Below are positions 1 to 8,329 of a stretch of DNA of 44,549 bases, piece after piece. A program made the translations under genes and the position numbers. The notes below the pieces were generated by a model, which saw only the letters and a program-made list of their open reading frames with translations, did no database searches and was not told the origin of the DNA. Within the stretch, counting starts at the first letter, position 1. Each line of letters begins with the position of its first letter. The stretch is from Candidatus Woesearchaeota archaeon (lineage in GTDB: Archaea; Nanobdellota; Nanobdellia; Woesearchaeales; GW2011-AR4): positions 1 through 44,549 of the forward strand of contig JAGVXV010000015.1 in NCBI GenBank assembly GCA_018303625.1. Reading direction: 5' to 3'.

Positions 1-1179
1 GCAAAAATAGCTTCAATCTTATTTGCTGCAATTTGTTTTACAGTTTTTTATTTCTTTTTATTAAAGAATGATATCAAATATGCATTTTTTTGGGCTTTGC
101 TTTATCTGTTTTCTTCTGCAAATTTAATGTATAGGTTTATGGAAACGAGGCAGCTCCCATTGGCAATTGCGTTAATAATCCTTACAATTCATTTTCTCCA
201 GAATAGAAAATACCTGTTTTTGGGCATAATCTCTTTTGCTTTTGTCTGGCTTTACAGCGGATTTATAATCCAATTATTTATTGTTTTAGTTTACATAATA
301 ATTGAGAGAATCTTTTCGAGAAAATTTGATTATAAGATTATATTGTATTCTTTTTTAGGGGCCCTGCTGGGGCTGGTTATAAACCCCTATTTTCCGGGAA
401 ATATCCCATTCTTATACGCCCAGGTATTCAAAGTGAATTTATTGTCTAATCTGTACAATGTTGAATGGAAGCCCTGGACTTTTATTGAATTTGTAAAAAA
501 CAATATTTTGATTTTGTTTTATTTGATTGCCTCATTATTTATTTTAATTAAAAATAAGAAAATTGACAGAAATAAGGCATTTTATCTTTTCCTGGCTTTG
601 TTCTTTTTAATTTACACGATAAAAACAAGAAGGATGCACGAGTACCTTATTCCATTTGCAATTTTGTCACTAGCTTTCTTTTTTAAGGATTATTCAGGAA
701 ATATTGATGTAAAATACCTTGATTTAATGAAAAAGGCTGCTTTGGCGTCATTAATCATCATTATATCAGTTAATTTCATTCTTGCAAGGGAAGAGATTGC
801 CAATAACACTTTTTTATATGATTATGAAAAATGCGCGGAATGGATGATGCACAATGTCTCAAAAAATTCCTTGGTTTTCAATAATGCATACACTTTCACT
901 TACCTTTTTTTCAAAAATTCTGATTTAAGGTACACCCACGGCCTAGATTTGACATACTCTTATCTTTACGATGCAGAAGAATTTGAGAGGTACATAGGAA
1001 TTCTGCAGGGCACTTTAAAAAGCGATGCTGATTATATCATTGAAGATTATAATCCGGATTATTTGATTTCCGGAAAATTAAAGCAGGATGTGCAGCTTTT
1101 CAATTATATTGTGAAAAACAGGAAAAACTACAAGGCTGTTTACGAGGATGAATGGTGCGCTGTGCTTGAGGTTAAGTAA
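1..1179 (+). CDS. Polytopic membrane protein, glycosyltransferase-like, 5' end missing
   Basis: The reading frame is open from base 1, so the start lies upstream of the window and 392 codons are visible. Roughly the first 250 residues are hydrophobic helices separated by short basic loops. A conserved-looking NPYFPGN motif sits in a loop near residue 130. The last 120 residues form a soluble, presumably extracytoplasmic tail beginning WMMHNVSKNS. This layout, with multiple TM helices followed by a C-terminal soluble domain, is seen in archaeal GT39/oligosaccharyltransferase-like surface-glycan enzymes. I see no diagnostic catalytic motif because the N-terminus is missing. Function is inferred only. 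Confidence 0.6.
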   Translation, partial: AKIASILFAAICFTVFYFFLLKNDIKYAFFWALLYLFSSANLMYRFMETRQLPLAIALIILTIHFLQNRKYLFLGIISFAFVWLYSGFIIQLFIVLVYIIIERIFSRKFDYKIILYSFLGALLGLVINPYFPGNIPFLYAQVFKVNLLSNLYNVEWKPWTFIEFVKNNILILFYLIASLFILIKNKKIDRNKAFYLFLALFFLIYTIKTRRMHEYLIPFAILSLAFFFKDYSGNIDVKYLDLMKKAALASLIIIISVNFILAREEIANNTFLYDYEKCAEWMMHNVSKNSLVFNNAYTFTYLFFKNSDLRYTHGLDLTYSYLYDAEEFERYIGILQGTLKSDADYIIEDYNPDYLISGKLKQDVQLFNYIVKNRKNYKAVYEDEWCAVLEVK

Positions 1180-1212
1180 AAGTTTATAAATTAATTCTTT
1201 TCTCTGCAAAAA

Positions 1213-2556
1213 ATGATTGAAATCTGCGCTGTTGGAGGCTATAACGAGGTTGGAAAGAACTGCACAGCCGTTAAGGTCGATAACGAGGTTATAATTCTTG
1301 ATTTGGGCCTGCACCTTGAGAATTACATTAAGTTCACGCAGGATGAGGATATTGTCAATCTAAGCGGAAAGCAGCTGATGAAAGCTCATGCAGCCCCGGA
1401 CATAGAGTCCATAAAAGACTGGAAAGACAATGTCAAAGCGATAATCATAGGGCATGCTCATCTTGACCATGTTGGCGCCGTGCCTTATCTAGCCAGTTAT
1501 TTCAAGGCGCAGGTCATAGGGACGCCCTATACAGTCTCTGTCATAAATGAGATATTAAAAGAGGAAAAGATTAAGATAAAAAACAGGATAAGGGTGCTGA
1601 ACTCAAATTCCTCTTATAAGCTGTCGGATAAGATAAAAATTGAGTTTATACATGTAACCCATTCGATACCGCAGACAGTCATTGTTGCATTGCATACAAA
1701 ATACGGAATCCTGGTTTACGCAAATGACTTTAAATTTGACCTGCACCCGGTATTGGGGAAAAAGCCGAATTTCAAAAGGCTTAAAGAATTGGGCAAGGAA
1801 AATGTCCTGGCTTTGATTGTTGAATCCACTTACGCTGATGACGCGAGAAAAACGCCTTCTGAGATGGTTGCAAGGGAGATGCTGAAAGACATTTTATTGG
1901 GCGTTGACTCCAAGAATAATGCAATTATTGTAACTACATTTTCATCGCATTTGGCAAGGCTGAAGTCAATAATAGATTTCGGGAAAAAACTGAACAGGAA
2001 AATGCTTTTCCTTGGAAGGTCGCTGTCAAAATACGTCAAGGCAGGCGAAAACATCGGCATTATCAGCTTTACAAAAGATGTTGAGCTTGTAAAGTACAGC
2101 AGGCAGATAAAAAGAAAATTGAGTAAGATAAGCAATGAGATGGAAAAATACCTGATTGTTGCGACAGGCCATCAGGGCGAGCCAAAAGCTGTTTTGGCGA
2201 AAATAGCAAACAGGGAGTTTCCTTTTGCCCTGCGAGAAAACGACCATGTCATATTTTCCTGCAAAGTAATACCAACACCTACAAACATAGAAAACAGGAA
2301 AAACCTTGAGGAAAATCTGAAAAGCCTTCACATCAGGATCTTTAAGGATATACATGAGTCAGGGCATGCCGCCAGGGAGGATTTGAGGGAAATGATAGGG
2401 ATGCTGAAGCCAAGGAACATAATACCTGCGCATGGAAATGCTGAGATGAAGAAAGCCCTAGCCTCGCTTGCTATGGAAATGGGCTATGAAACCGGCAAAA
2501 GCGTGTTTATTATAAGAGATTCACAGCGCCTCTCAATAAAAACACAAAAAATATAA
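1213..2556 (+). CDS. rnj: Archaeal RNase J-type beta-CASP ribonuclease
   Basis: This is a 447-residue metallo-beta-lactamase/beta-CASP RNase. The zinc motif HAHLDH is at residues 81-86, and the N-terminal signature GGYNEVGKN is at 8-16. Downstream are further metal-binding and beta-CASP elements: a VESTYAD motif, a TGHQGEP segment, and a C-terminal PAHGNAEM histidine motif. Archaeal RNase J degrades or trims RNA from the 5' end in the cytoplasm. The length fits the family. The start is supported by a TATA-like TTTATAAAT centred about 26 nt upstream, implying a leaderless mRNA. It lies directly upstream of PCNA on the same strand. Confidence 0.93.
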   Translation: MIEICAVGGYNEVGKNCTAVKVDNEVIILDLGLHLENYIKFTQDEDIVNLSGKQLMKAHAAPDIESIKDWKDNVKAIIIGHAHLDHVGAVPYLASYFKAQVIGTPYTVSVINEILKEEKIKIKNRIRVLNSNSSYKLSDKIKIEFIHVTHSIPQTVIVALHTKYGILVYANDFKFDLHPVLGKKPNFKRLKELGKENVLALIVESTYADDARKTPSEMVAREMLKDILLGVDSKNNAIIVTTFSSHLARLKSIIDFGKKLNRKMLFLGRSLSKYVKAGENIGIISFTKDVELVKYSRQIKRKLSKISNEMEKYLIVATGHQGEPKAVLAKIANREFPFALRENDHVIFSCKVIPTPTNIENRKNLEENLKSLHIRIFKDIHESGHAAREDLREMIGMLKPRNIIPAHGNAEMKKALASLAMEMGYETGKSVFIIRDSQRLSIKTQKI

Positions 2557-2589
2557 ATATAGCGCATTTTCTCAGTTTGGGGGGTAATT

Positions 2590-3336
2590 ATGAAACTTAC
2601 TTTGGCCGAGCCAAAATATCTAAAGGAAAGCATAACCATAATTTCTGATCTGGTTAATGAAGCCAGGTTCAAGATTACTAAGGACGCCATAGAGCTGGTT
2701 GCCATGGACCCTGCGAATGTTGCCATGGTTCTTTTCAAGCTTTTAAGCAGCACTTTTACAGAATATGATGTCAAGAACGATGCCCAGATAGCAATAAACC
2801 TGAGCAACTTGAAGCAGATATTGCGCAGAGCGAACTCTAATGATATGATTACGCTGGAACTTGGCCAGGAAAACAAGCTTAAAATACAGCTGAAAGGCAC
2901 AACAACAAGGACTTTTAACCTGCCGCTGATAGATTTGGAGGAGAAAGAGCAGAAAATTCCTGACTTGAAATTTCCGGTAAGCATAAATATGCCAACAGGC
3001 ATTTTCAATGAGGCCATACAGGATGCGGATGTCGTTGCGGAATCTGTAACATTCCTTGCAGAGCCAAAAAAGTTTACTGTTCATGCTGAAGGTGATTTAA
3101 GCGAAGTAAAAATTGAGATAAAAGAGGATAATGAAACAAAAGTGAATATAGATGGAAATGAAAAGATAAGGGCGAAATACAGCATTGAATACCTGAAAAA
3201 GATGATAAATGGCTCTAAAATTGCCGATGAGATGACAATAAGGTTCAACAAGGATTACCCGCTAAAGCTTGAATACAAGGCGCTTGACAAGGTCATGCTG
3301 AGCTTCATTCTTGCGCCCAGGGTTGAGAATGATTAG
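2590..3336 (+). CDS. pcn: DNA polymerase sliding clamp PCNA
   Basis: The 248-residue protein has the normal archaeal PCNA length and pattern. Its N-terminus is MKLTLAEPKYLKESI, the MDPANVAMV segment is near residue 40, and the C-terminus has KLEYKALDKVMLSFILAPR. It forms the trimeric clamp that tethers replicative polymerase, FEN1 and ligase to DNA. A strong purine run, GGGGGGT, lies 4 nt before the ATG. A TATA-like AAATATAAATAT overlaps the end of the RNase J gene, so it may be both co-transcribed and separately promoted. Its stop is within 4 nt of the convergent Lrp gene stop. Confidence 0.96.
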   Translation: MKLTLAEPKYLKESITIISDLVNEARFKITKDAIELVAMDPANVAMVLFKLLSSTFTEYDVKNDAQIAINLSNLKQILRRANSNDMITLELGQENKLKIQLKGTTTRTFNLPLIDLEEKEQKIPDLKFPVSINMPTGIFNEAIQDADVVAESVTFLAEPKKFTVHAEGDLSEVKIEIKEDNETKVNIDGNEKIRAKYSIEYLKKMINGSKIADEMTIRFNKDYPLKLEYKALDKVMLSFILAPRVEND

Positions 3337-3782
3337 TAAGCAACAAATTCTGATTTGATTTGTTTTAATGATGTTAGTGTTGTTGTTTTCCCTATGCCCT
3401 CTCTGGAAAGAACGTTCTTTATGAAATGATAATAGGCATCCTGATCTTTTACTCTAACTTTAAGTATTAACTCCCAATCACCGGTTATAATGTCAACACT
3501 TTCAACTTCGTCATATTTTGCCAGTTGCATACTAATTTTTTCAGGATCTTTATATTCGCTTGGTAAAAGTTTCAGCAAAACAAAAGCGCAAAAACCCTCA
3601 TCAATTTTTCTATAATCAAATACTGCTTTGTATGCTTTGATTTTGCCTTCTTTCTCGAGCTTTTTCAGGTTGAAATGTATGGTAGTTGAAGGCTCCTTAA
3701 GCTTTTGCGCAATACTTGCTATCTTCGGGGCACAATAGCCATTTTTCAACAAAGGAATTAACTTTTGGTCTATATGCTTCAT
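3333..3782 (-). CDS. Lrp/AsnC family transcriptional regulator
   Basis: This 149-residue protein has an N-terminal winged-helix DNA-binding region, about residues 1-60, with the pattern IASIAQKLKEPSTTIHFNLK. An Lrp-type RAM/effector domain follows, containing VDIITGDWELILKVRVKD. Proteins of this family bind amino acids and regulate amino-acid metabolism genes. The gene is divergent from an Asp/Glu racemase and TyrA-like pair, which are plausible targets. TTTATAAAT lies about 26 nt upstream of the ATG, suggesting a leaderless mRNA. Its 3' end overlaps the PCNA gene by 4 bp, tail to tail. Confidence 0.88.
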   Translation of the reverse strand: MKHIDQKLIPLLKNGYCAPKIASIAQKLKEPSTTIHFNLKKLEKEGKIKAYKAVFDYRKIDEGFCAFVLLKLLPSEYKDPEKISMQLAKYDEVESVDIITGDWELILKVRVKDQDAYYHFIKNVLSREGIGKTTTLTSLKQIKSEFVAY

Positions 3783-3795
3783 ATTATTGTATAAT

Positions 3796-3833
3796 ATTCA
3801 ATTATTTATAAATTTTTTGGTTATTATTTGAAT
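3796..3833. promoter_or_regulatory. Candidate Lrp operator between divergent genes
   Basis: ATTCAA at 3796-3801 and TTGAAT at 3828-3833 are inverted copies with centres about 32 bp apart, close to three helical turns. They flank the Lrp-side TATA box in the 94-bp divergent spacer. Autoregulation by the adjacent Lrp protein is inferred. The arms are short and AT-rich, so chance is possible. Confidence 0.35.
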
Positions 3834-3876
3834 TTTATTCAGTAATATATATTAACGTTATAAAGTTTCTAATTGC

Positions 3877-4587
3877 ATGGTATCTGAAGCAATCTCAAGA
3901 AGAGCTGGAATTATTGGAGGTCTAGGTCCTGAGATTAGTTCCAGGTTTTGCTTAAATGTAAATGAGAAGTTTAAGGATATTGCCAATATGCAGCCAGATT
4001 TAGTGATGGAAAATATTCCCGTCTCTCCTGATGTTGAAAAAGAATTAATTGAGGGGGGAAATCCCAAAAAGATCCTGGACTTGCTGAGAAATGCTGTTAT
4101 TAGGCTGAATAAGTCGGAAGTTGATTTTATTGTTATTCCATGCAATACTGTCCACTTCTTTCTGGATGATCTAAGGAAGATATCCAAGAAACCTATATTG
4201 AGTATAATAGAAGAGTGTGTTAATGAGTGTAAAGAAAAAAAATTTAGGAAAATAGGTTTGATAGCAACATCAAAAACTATCCAGGAAAAGTTGTTTGAAA
4301 ATGGGCTTAGTGGCACCGGTATTGACTTATTATTGCCGACAAAAACAGATCAAGTTAGAATAAATAAGGTGATTCTAAATATTCTTAATAAGAATAAAAA
4401 TCCAGGTGATAAAAAAATTGTTATGGAAATTGTTAAAAAATTAAAAAATAGGGGCTCTGAAGCTGTAATTTTAGGCTGCACAGATATATCTTTGCTAATA
4501 TCAAGTGAAAATTGCAAGATTCCTGTATTAGAAACTGTCACAATTCTCGAGAATTCTTTGGTTAAGAACTTGATTTATAATCGTTAA
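3877..4587 (+). CDS. Aspartate/glutamate racemase family protein
   Basis: The 236-residue protein belongs to the cofactor-independent Asp/Glu racemase superfamily. It starts with the typical GIIGGLGPE (residues 11-19). Both catalytic cysteines of the two-base mechanism are present, Cys89 in IPCNT and Cys201 in LGCTD. The likely reaction is interconversion of L- and D-amino acids, with aspartate or glutamate the family default. It lies 22 nt upstream of a TyrA-like dehydrogenase and is divergent from an Lrp regulator. An amino-acid-related pathway is inferred, but the substrate is unknown. A hydantoin racemase or maleate isomerase relative is less likely. Confidence 0.85.
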   Translation: MVSEAISRRAGIIGGLGPEISSRFCLNVNEKFKDIANMQPDLVMENIPVSPDVEKELIEGGNPKKILDLLRNAVIRLNKSEVDFIVIPCNTVHFFLDDLRKISKKPILSIIEECVNECKEKKFRKIGLIATSKTIQEKLFENGLSGTGIDLLLPTKTDQVRINKVILNILNKNKNPGDKKIVMEIVKKLKNRGSEAVILGCTDISLLISSENCKIPVLETVTILENSLVKNLIYNR

Positions 4588-4609
4588 TTGATGGGGCAAT
4601 TCTAACAAA

Positions 4610-5947
4610 ATGACACGACTGGCAATTATTGGAGGAGGAATTATGGGCAGTTACATTGCTAAAGCCCTTGCTCCTAAAATAGAGATAGTAAGTATTTATG
4701 ATAAGAAGTTAGCTAGTGGCATGGATTTTAGGAAAGAATTGGAGGAATCTCTAAGAGGAGTGCCTTATGAAATAGCTTGCACACCCCAATGGGCTGTAAA
4801 AAATGCGGATTTTGTTGGTTTTTGTGTACCGACAGAGGTTGTTTATGAGGTAATGCTGCAAACATTGCCATTCTGTAAGAAGGGTGCTATAATTTTTGGA
4901 CAAACAAGCAGAAAAACTCCTGAAGCAGAAGCTTTTGACAGATATGTTGCAAGAAACAGGAATTCTGGATTGGAATTAGTAACTATTCATACGCCCTGCA
5001 ATCCTAGTATATCCGATCCTAGAAAAACTTATTTAGCAGTAGTAAGGCATAATCCACAAAATAATCCAGCCTATGAAAGTAAATTTGGGCGGGCTTTACA
5101 GTTTTTTGAAGGCATGCCAGACCATTTTAATATTTTTGAGAGTGTTGAAGAGCATGACGTAAAATTCGCAAATACACAGATTGTAGTCTCCTGGTTAAAT
5201 TCATCTATTGCAAGCTCTATTGCTGAAACAGGGCATTATCCTTGGATTAATGAAAATTATGGCAGCGGTTTTGATGTAATGAAGTTTTCTTATGCTATGA
5301 GAGCTGCACGTCAAAAAGCAGAGTTATATAGGGATATGTGGATTGGAAGTGAACATGGAAAGATATTAGTCTCTCAAGCTGTTGCTGTTGAGGAGGAGCT
5401 TTACAAAATGGCTGTTGGAAATCGAAGAAAAGAATATAGAGATAGAGGATTGGCTGCTAAAAAGTCTCTATTTGGCGAAAAAAAATTAGAACCAATATTA
5501 AGTGAAGAATCCGTGAAAGTATTTCTAAGAAATAGTAAAATAAGACCAAACTCACATTTTCCTCAATACTTATGGGCAGTAGCTTCTGCAGATAGAGGAG
5601 TAGACCTTTTTGCAGACCTCAAAGCAACTACTCCTAATCATACTTCTATGCTGTGTTTAGTGGATTACTTGTTTAATGCAGAAGGAGTGCTAGAAGAAGC
5701 TATGGCAGCTCCCTTCGAGGATCCAGGAATTAGGGCTGATGATCTTGTTTTTCATGATCAACTGCACGGATGGGCTAACCCAATACTATTTAATAACAGA
5801 GCAATGTATGATAGTAAACATGCAAGAATGAGAGGAAAACTTGATGATAGGGTCATACAGGAAGGAGTAGAAATTAGTAAAAAAGCAGAACCGATTTTCA
5901 GTGAAAGTATGAAAAAAGCGATAGATTCTGGAAGATTTAAAAGATAA
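4610..5947 (+). CDS. TyrA/prephenate-dehydrogenase-like NAD(P)-dependent enzyme with long C-terminal domain
   Basis: The N-terminal Rossmann fold has GGGIMGS at residues 8-14. Further TyrA features follow: FCVPTEVVYE, GQTSRKTPE, His127 in IHTPCNP (the slot of the catalytic His in HPMFGP of TyrA) and EEHDVKFA. Classical TyrA proteins are about 280 residues. This one is 445, with about 200 extra C-terminal residues that I do not recognise. No other shikimate or aromatic pathway gene is nearby, and the partner is an amino-acid racemase. The substrate may therefore not be prephenate. The class is confident; the reaction is inferred. Confidence 0.75.
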   Translation: MTRLAIIGGGIMGSYIAKALAPKIEIVSIYDKKLASGMDFRKELEESLRGVPYEIACTPQWAVKNADFVGFCVPTEVVYEVMLQTLPFCKKGAIIFGQTSRKTPEAEAFDRYVARNRNSGLELVTIHTPCNPSISDPRKTYLAVVRHNPQNNPAYESKFGRALQFFEGMPDHFNIFESVEEHDVKFANTQIVVSWLNSSIASSIAETGHYPWINENYGSGFDVMKFSYAMRAARQKAELYRDMWIGSEHGKILVSQAVAVEEELYKMAVGNRRKEYRDRGLAAKKSLFGEKKLEPILSEESVKVFLRNSKIRPNSHFPQYLWAVASADRGVDLFADLKATTPNHTSMLCLVDYLFNAEGVLEEAMAAPFEDPGIRADDLVFHDQLHGWANPILFNNRAMYDSKHARMRGKLDDRVIQEGVEISKKAEPIFSESMKKAIDSGRFKR

Positions 5948-6019
5948 TGCACTTTCAAATAATCAGCATGTTGAAAGAATTCAGTAAACTATATAAATAA
6001 ATCATCTCAAAATTATTCT

Positions 6020-6484
6020 ATGGATAAGGTTCATTCTTACCTGTTAGACTGGACAACAAACTCCGTTAAGAATAGGGACCTTCTGGCAAAAAAAATCACT
6101 GGCATAGAGAAAGGCAAAGACGGTTTTGATTTAGTTGTTAGGTATAATGACGGAAAAGAAGTTTTCTTTATTATAAAGCCTTTAATCAGCGACATTGACG
6201 GGTTATTAGAAAAGATAGGCAAAGATGCCCATTTTACCATAATAACACTTAATAACAAAAGCAATTTAGATGCCTTGGTAAAAAGCTGGAAAAAGTTAAT
6301 GGGATACAGGCTTTTGGGCATCCATTTCATAAATCCATTTTCAAAACTTGACAAGAAGTGGGTGATATTCCCCTATACACACCACAGGGTATGCGATGAG
6401 AGTTCTCTTGGACTTGGCCTTAAATCGATGTTTGAGATGGTTGAGCAGATAAACGAGGAAGAATTAAAGGCAAGGTTAGGCTAG
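6020..6484 (+). CDS. Conserved-looking hypothetical protein
   Basis: I do not recognise this 154-residue soluble protein. It has no signal peptide or TM helix. The C-terminal half contains basic/aromatic KKWVIFPYTHHRVCDE and a helical tail ending in a Glu/Lys-rich segment. ATATAAATAA lies about 26 nt upstream of the ATG, which fits a leaderless transcript starting at this codon. The stop overlaps the end of the convergent dolichol-kinase-like gene by 9 bp. Codon pattern and promoter support it as a real gene. Confidence 0.7.
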   Translation: MDKVHSYLLDWTTNSVKNRDLLAKKITGIEKGKDGFDLVVRYNDGKEVFFIIKPLISDIDGLLEKIGKDAHFTIITLNNKSNLDALVKSWKKLMGYRLLGIHFINPFSKLDKKWVIFPYTHHRVCDESSLGLGLKSMFEMVEQINEEELKARLG

Positions 6485-7069
6485 CAAGGCTATTGCCTGG
6501 CCGACAAAGCCCGCGCATATTGGCACAATAAGGTTGTCGTCCAGCTCGTCCAGGGATGTCTCGACTATTGTTGCCGTAAATGCCATCAGGATTGGAGCGT
6601 AAATATTTATTGAGAAGAAAAGCCCTATAATAACCCCTACAATCATGTTGGTAAAAAGCTCTGCTATAAGCCCTGCCAAGGTCTTGTTTCTGAAAATAAG
6701 CGTTGTCCCGTATTTTTTCCCAACTAAAGCTGCTGCCATGTCTCCAAAAGTCGTCATCAGCAAAGCAGCCAGCGCAATCGGGAAATCAAATACTGCAAGG
6801 CATATAATTGTTGCTGACAAAAAGAATATAACGCCGTACATCCTGTGCTGCTCTTTAGGCCTTATAAAAGCCAAAAAAACAGGAATTTTCCAGTTTAATT
6901 CCAGCCTGAAATATTCAAGGACAAAGAAAAAAATAAGCAAAGCGACAAGAACAAGCAGAGCTGCCTGCTCGCCATAGGTTTTGCTAAGGACGGCGTATAT
7001 TAATAAAATTACAAGGATGGTTATATGTATCAGTTTTCTCCCGACTTCATTAAAAAAACCCCACGCCAT
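6476..7069 (-). CDS. Dolichol kinase/phosphatidate cytidylyltransferase-like membrane protein (SEC59/DGK1/VTE5 family)
   Basis: This multi-spanning membrane protein has the family pattern: NEVGRKLIHI near the start, and GDMAAALVGKKYG followed by NKTLAG in the middle. Relatives use CTP to phosphorylate polyprenols or lipids at the membrane, and polyprenyl carriers are needed for archaeal surface glycans. I start it at the ATG giving MAWGFFNEV (197 residues). A TATA box, CTATATAAAT at 7091-7100, lies inside the longer frame that begins at 7120. It is centred 26 nt upstream of the ATG at 7069, arguing for the shorter leaderless form. Confidence 0.8.
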   Translation of the reverse strand: MAWGFFNEVGRKLIHITILVILLIYAVLSKTYGEQAALLVLVALLIFFFVLEYFRLELNWKIPVFLAFIRPKEQHRMYGVIFFLSATIICLAVFDFPIALAALLMTTFGDMAAALVGKKYGTTLIFRNKTLAGLIAELFTNMIVGVIIGLFFSINIYAPILMAFTATIVETSLDELDDNLIVPICAGFVGQAIALLA

Positions 7070-7151
7070 AAACGCCGAATAAGCAGCCCGATTTATATAG
7101 TTTTCTGAAGAAAACACCATAAGCTTAAGGCAGACCTTGATAGAGATGCTA

Positions 7152-7268
7152 TACGGCTGCCGGGATTCGAACCCGGATAGCAGGCTTTTTCTGCGGATTT
7201 AAGAAAAGCCGCATCCAACTGTGCAAGTTGCTGGGAAGCCCGAATCATAGCCATTAGATCACAGCCGT
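7152..7268 (-). tRNA. tRNA-Gly(CCC) with 45-nt intron
   Basis: The gene is read on the minus strand. The acceptor stem is ACGGCTG/CAGCCGT with A73, and the T-arm is CCGGG-TTCGAAT-CCCGG. The anticodon stem CGGGC/GCCTG carries one G-U pair. The anticodon loop is TTCCCA plus A after removal of an intron at canonical position 37/38. The exons (7232-7268 and 7152-7186) sum to 72 nt. The intron (about 7187-7231) folds into two hairpins, CAACT/AGTTG and TGCGG/CCGCA. Exact splice sites were not verified against a full bulge-helix-bulge fold. Position 1 is A paired with U72, not the usual G-C. Confidence 0.88.
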
Positions 7269-7392
7269 GCAATACTCAGGTGTTTTCCAGATTATATTAA
7301 ATTTTTTATTGTTTATGCCAGAAAATTAAAATTCATAATATTTAAATAGTGGCGCCATAAAAAGCCTGACTGTAAAATAAAAAGGTGGAAGC

Positions 7393-7755
7393 ATCGAAAG
7401 AAGCAATGATGTAAAGATAAAGTGCTACAAGTGCGGCAGCCAGTACGCTGTCGATATGATGCGCATGGATCCAAACAGCAATAGGTTTGTATGCAGAAGC
7501 TGCCTTGAAAGAAAGCCGGCTCAAAAGCAGGAGCAGCCAAAGAACGTTGCTGAGGCAAAAACACAAAAAAATGAGCCTTACAAGGAATACTTCTGCAAGC
7601 AATGCAAGTATAACTTCAAAAGAGCCAGCAATATTGACATAGGGGCATGCCCTTACTGCGGCGCCTCGAATTCTTTAATGGTGAAGGGAAGCGCAGCCAG
7701 GATAATAGCGGATGCCGCTAAAATGAAGGATGACTTTGAGTTCAAGCGAAAATGA
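7393..7755 (+). CDS. Small protein with two zinc ribbons; start codon unusual
   Basis: Cys pairs CYKC, CRSC, CKQC and CPYC suggest two four-cysteine zinc-binding units. The first ATG in frame, at 7456, would delete the first CxxC knuckle. The frame is open back to a stop at 7378. A TATA box (ATATTTAAATAG, about 7337-7348) and a ribosome-binding-like AAAGGTGG at 7381-7388 point to initiation near 7393, where the in-frame codon is ATC. I annotate from there with low certainty; the alternative is 7456. It overlaps the next zinc-ribbon gene by ATGA. Role unknown; nucleic-acid binding is plausible. Confidence 0.6.
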   Translation: MERSNDVKIKCYKCGSQYAVDMMRMDPNSNRFVCRSCLERKPAQKQEQPKNVAEAKTQKNEPYKEYFCKQCKYNFKRASNIDIGACPYCGASNSLMVKGSAARIIADAAKMKDDFEFKRK

Positions 7756-8051
7756 AAGATATTATGGTTGCGTGCAAGAAATGCGGCAATAAGGCGCCTG
7801 CGTCATCAATGAAGCTTGATTTTGATGAAAAGCTGATGATATGCCCTGACTGCGTTAAAAACAAGAATATACATAAGGAAATAGGGGAAAAGGTTTTGAA
7901 GAAGGGCAAAGAGATTGTTGAGGAAAGTGAAGAAAGACCGAGCAGAATGACGCATAAATGTGCTTCCTGCGGGTATACCTTCAGGATAAACCTGGAAACA
8001 AAAACCCCAAAGAACTGCCCTTACTGCGATAAAAAGATTTTAGGGTTTTAG
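7752..8051 (+). CDS. Small protein with two zinc ribbons
   Basis: This 99-residue protein has CKKCG and CPDC forming an N-terminal knuckle pair, and CASCG and CPYC forming a C-terminal one. A charged Lys/Glu helix of about 40 residues separates them. It resembles the preceding gene in architecture and is translationally coupled to it through an ATGA overlap, so the two probably arose by duplication. Such proteins often act in RNA or transcription complexes, but no specific family is recognisable. It ends 4 bp inside the end of the convergent PRC-barrel gene. Confidence 0.75.
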   Translation: MKDIMVACKKCGNKAPASSMKLDFDEKLMICPDCVKNKNIHKEIGEKVLKKGKEIVEESEERPSRMTHKCASCGYTFRINLETKTPKNCPYCDKKILGF

Positions 8052-8320
8052 GATTCTTTTTCTTCTTCAGGGTAGGATGGCACTGCAGCCTTGCTTATTA
8101 TCATGACATCTCCTACGCTTTTTACAAGCTGATGCGGCACGATAACGCCTTTTGCGCTTCCCAATACCTTGTTCAGGAAAGAATTCTTTGTTGCCCTGAC
8201 ACGCCATCCGAAAACCTTATTCTGGGTCACGATGCACTCTTCCACATCTCCAAAATACTCGCCGGAGTCAGTAAAGACCCTCATATCATATGTTTCCGAA
8301 ACCCTTTTCATCTTAAGCAT
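8048..8320 (-). CDS. PRC-barrel domain protein
   Basis: The 90-residue protein begins MLKMKRVSETYDMRVFTDSG and contains GEYFGDVEECIV, then VIVPHQLVKSVGDVMII. This is the beta-barrel pattern of archaeal PRC-barrel proteins. Stand-alone PRC-barrels are common in archaea, and roles in RNA metabolism or cell division have been reported for some. A GTG nine bases upstream is also in frame. GGTGAT followed by ATTT and then ATG makes the ATG at 8320 the better start. Confidence 0.82.
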   Translation of the reverse strand: MLKMKRVSETYDMRVFTDSGEYFGDVEECIVTQNKVFGWRVRATKNSFLNKVLGSAKGVIVPHQLVKSVGDVMIISKAAVPSYPEEEKES

Positions 8321-8329
8321 AAATATCAC

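Noticed and set aside
7069-7120. Upstream in-frame ATG at 7120 as start of the dolichol-kinase-like protein
   Set aside because: A strong TATA box lies inside that extension at the distance expected for leaderless initiation at 7069.
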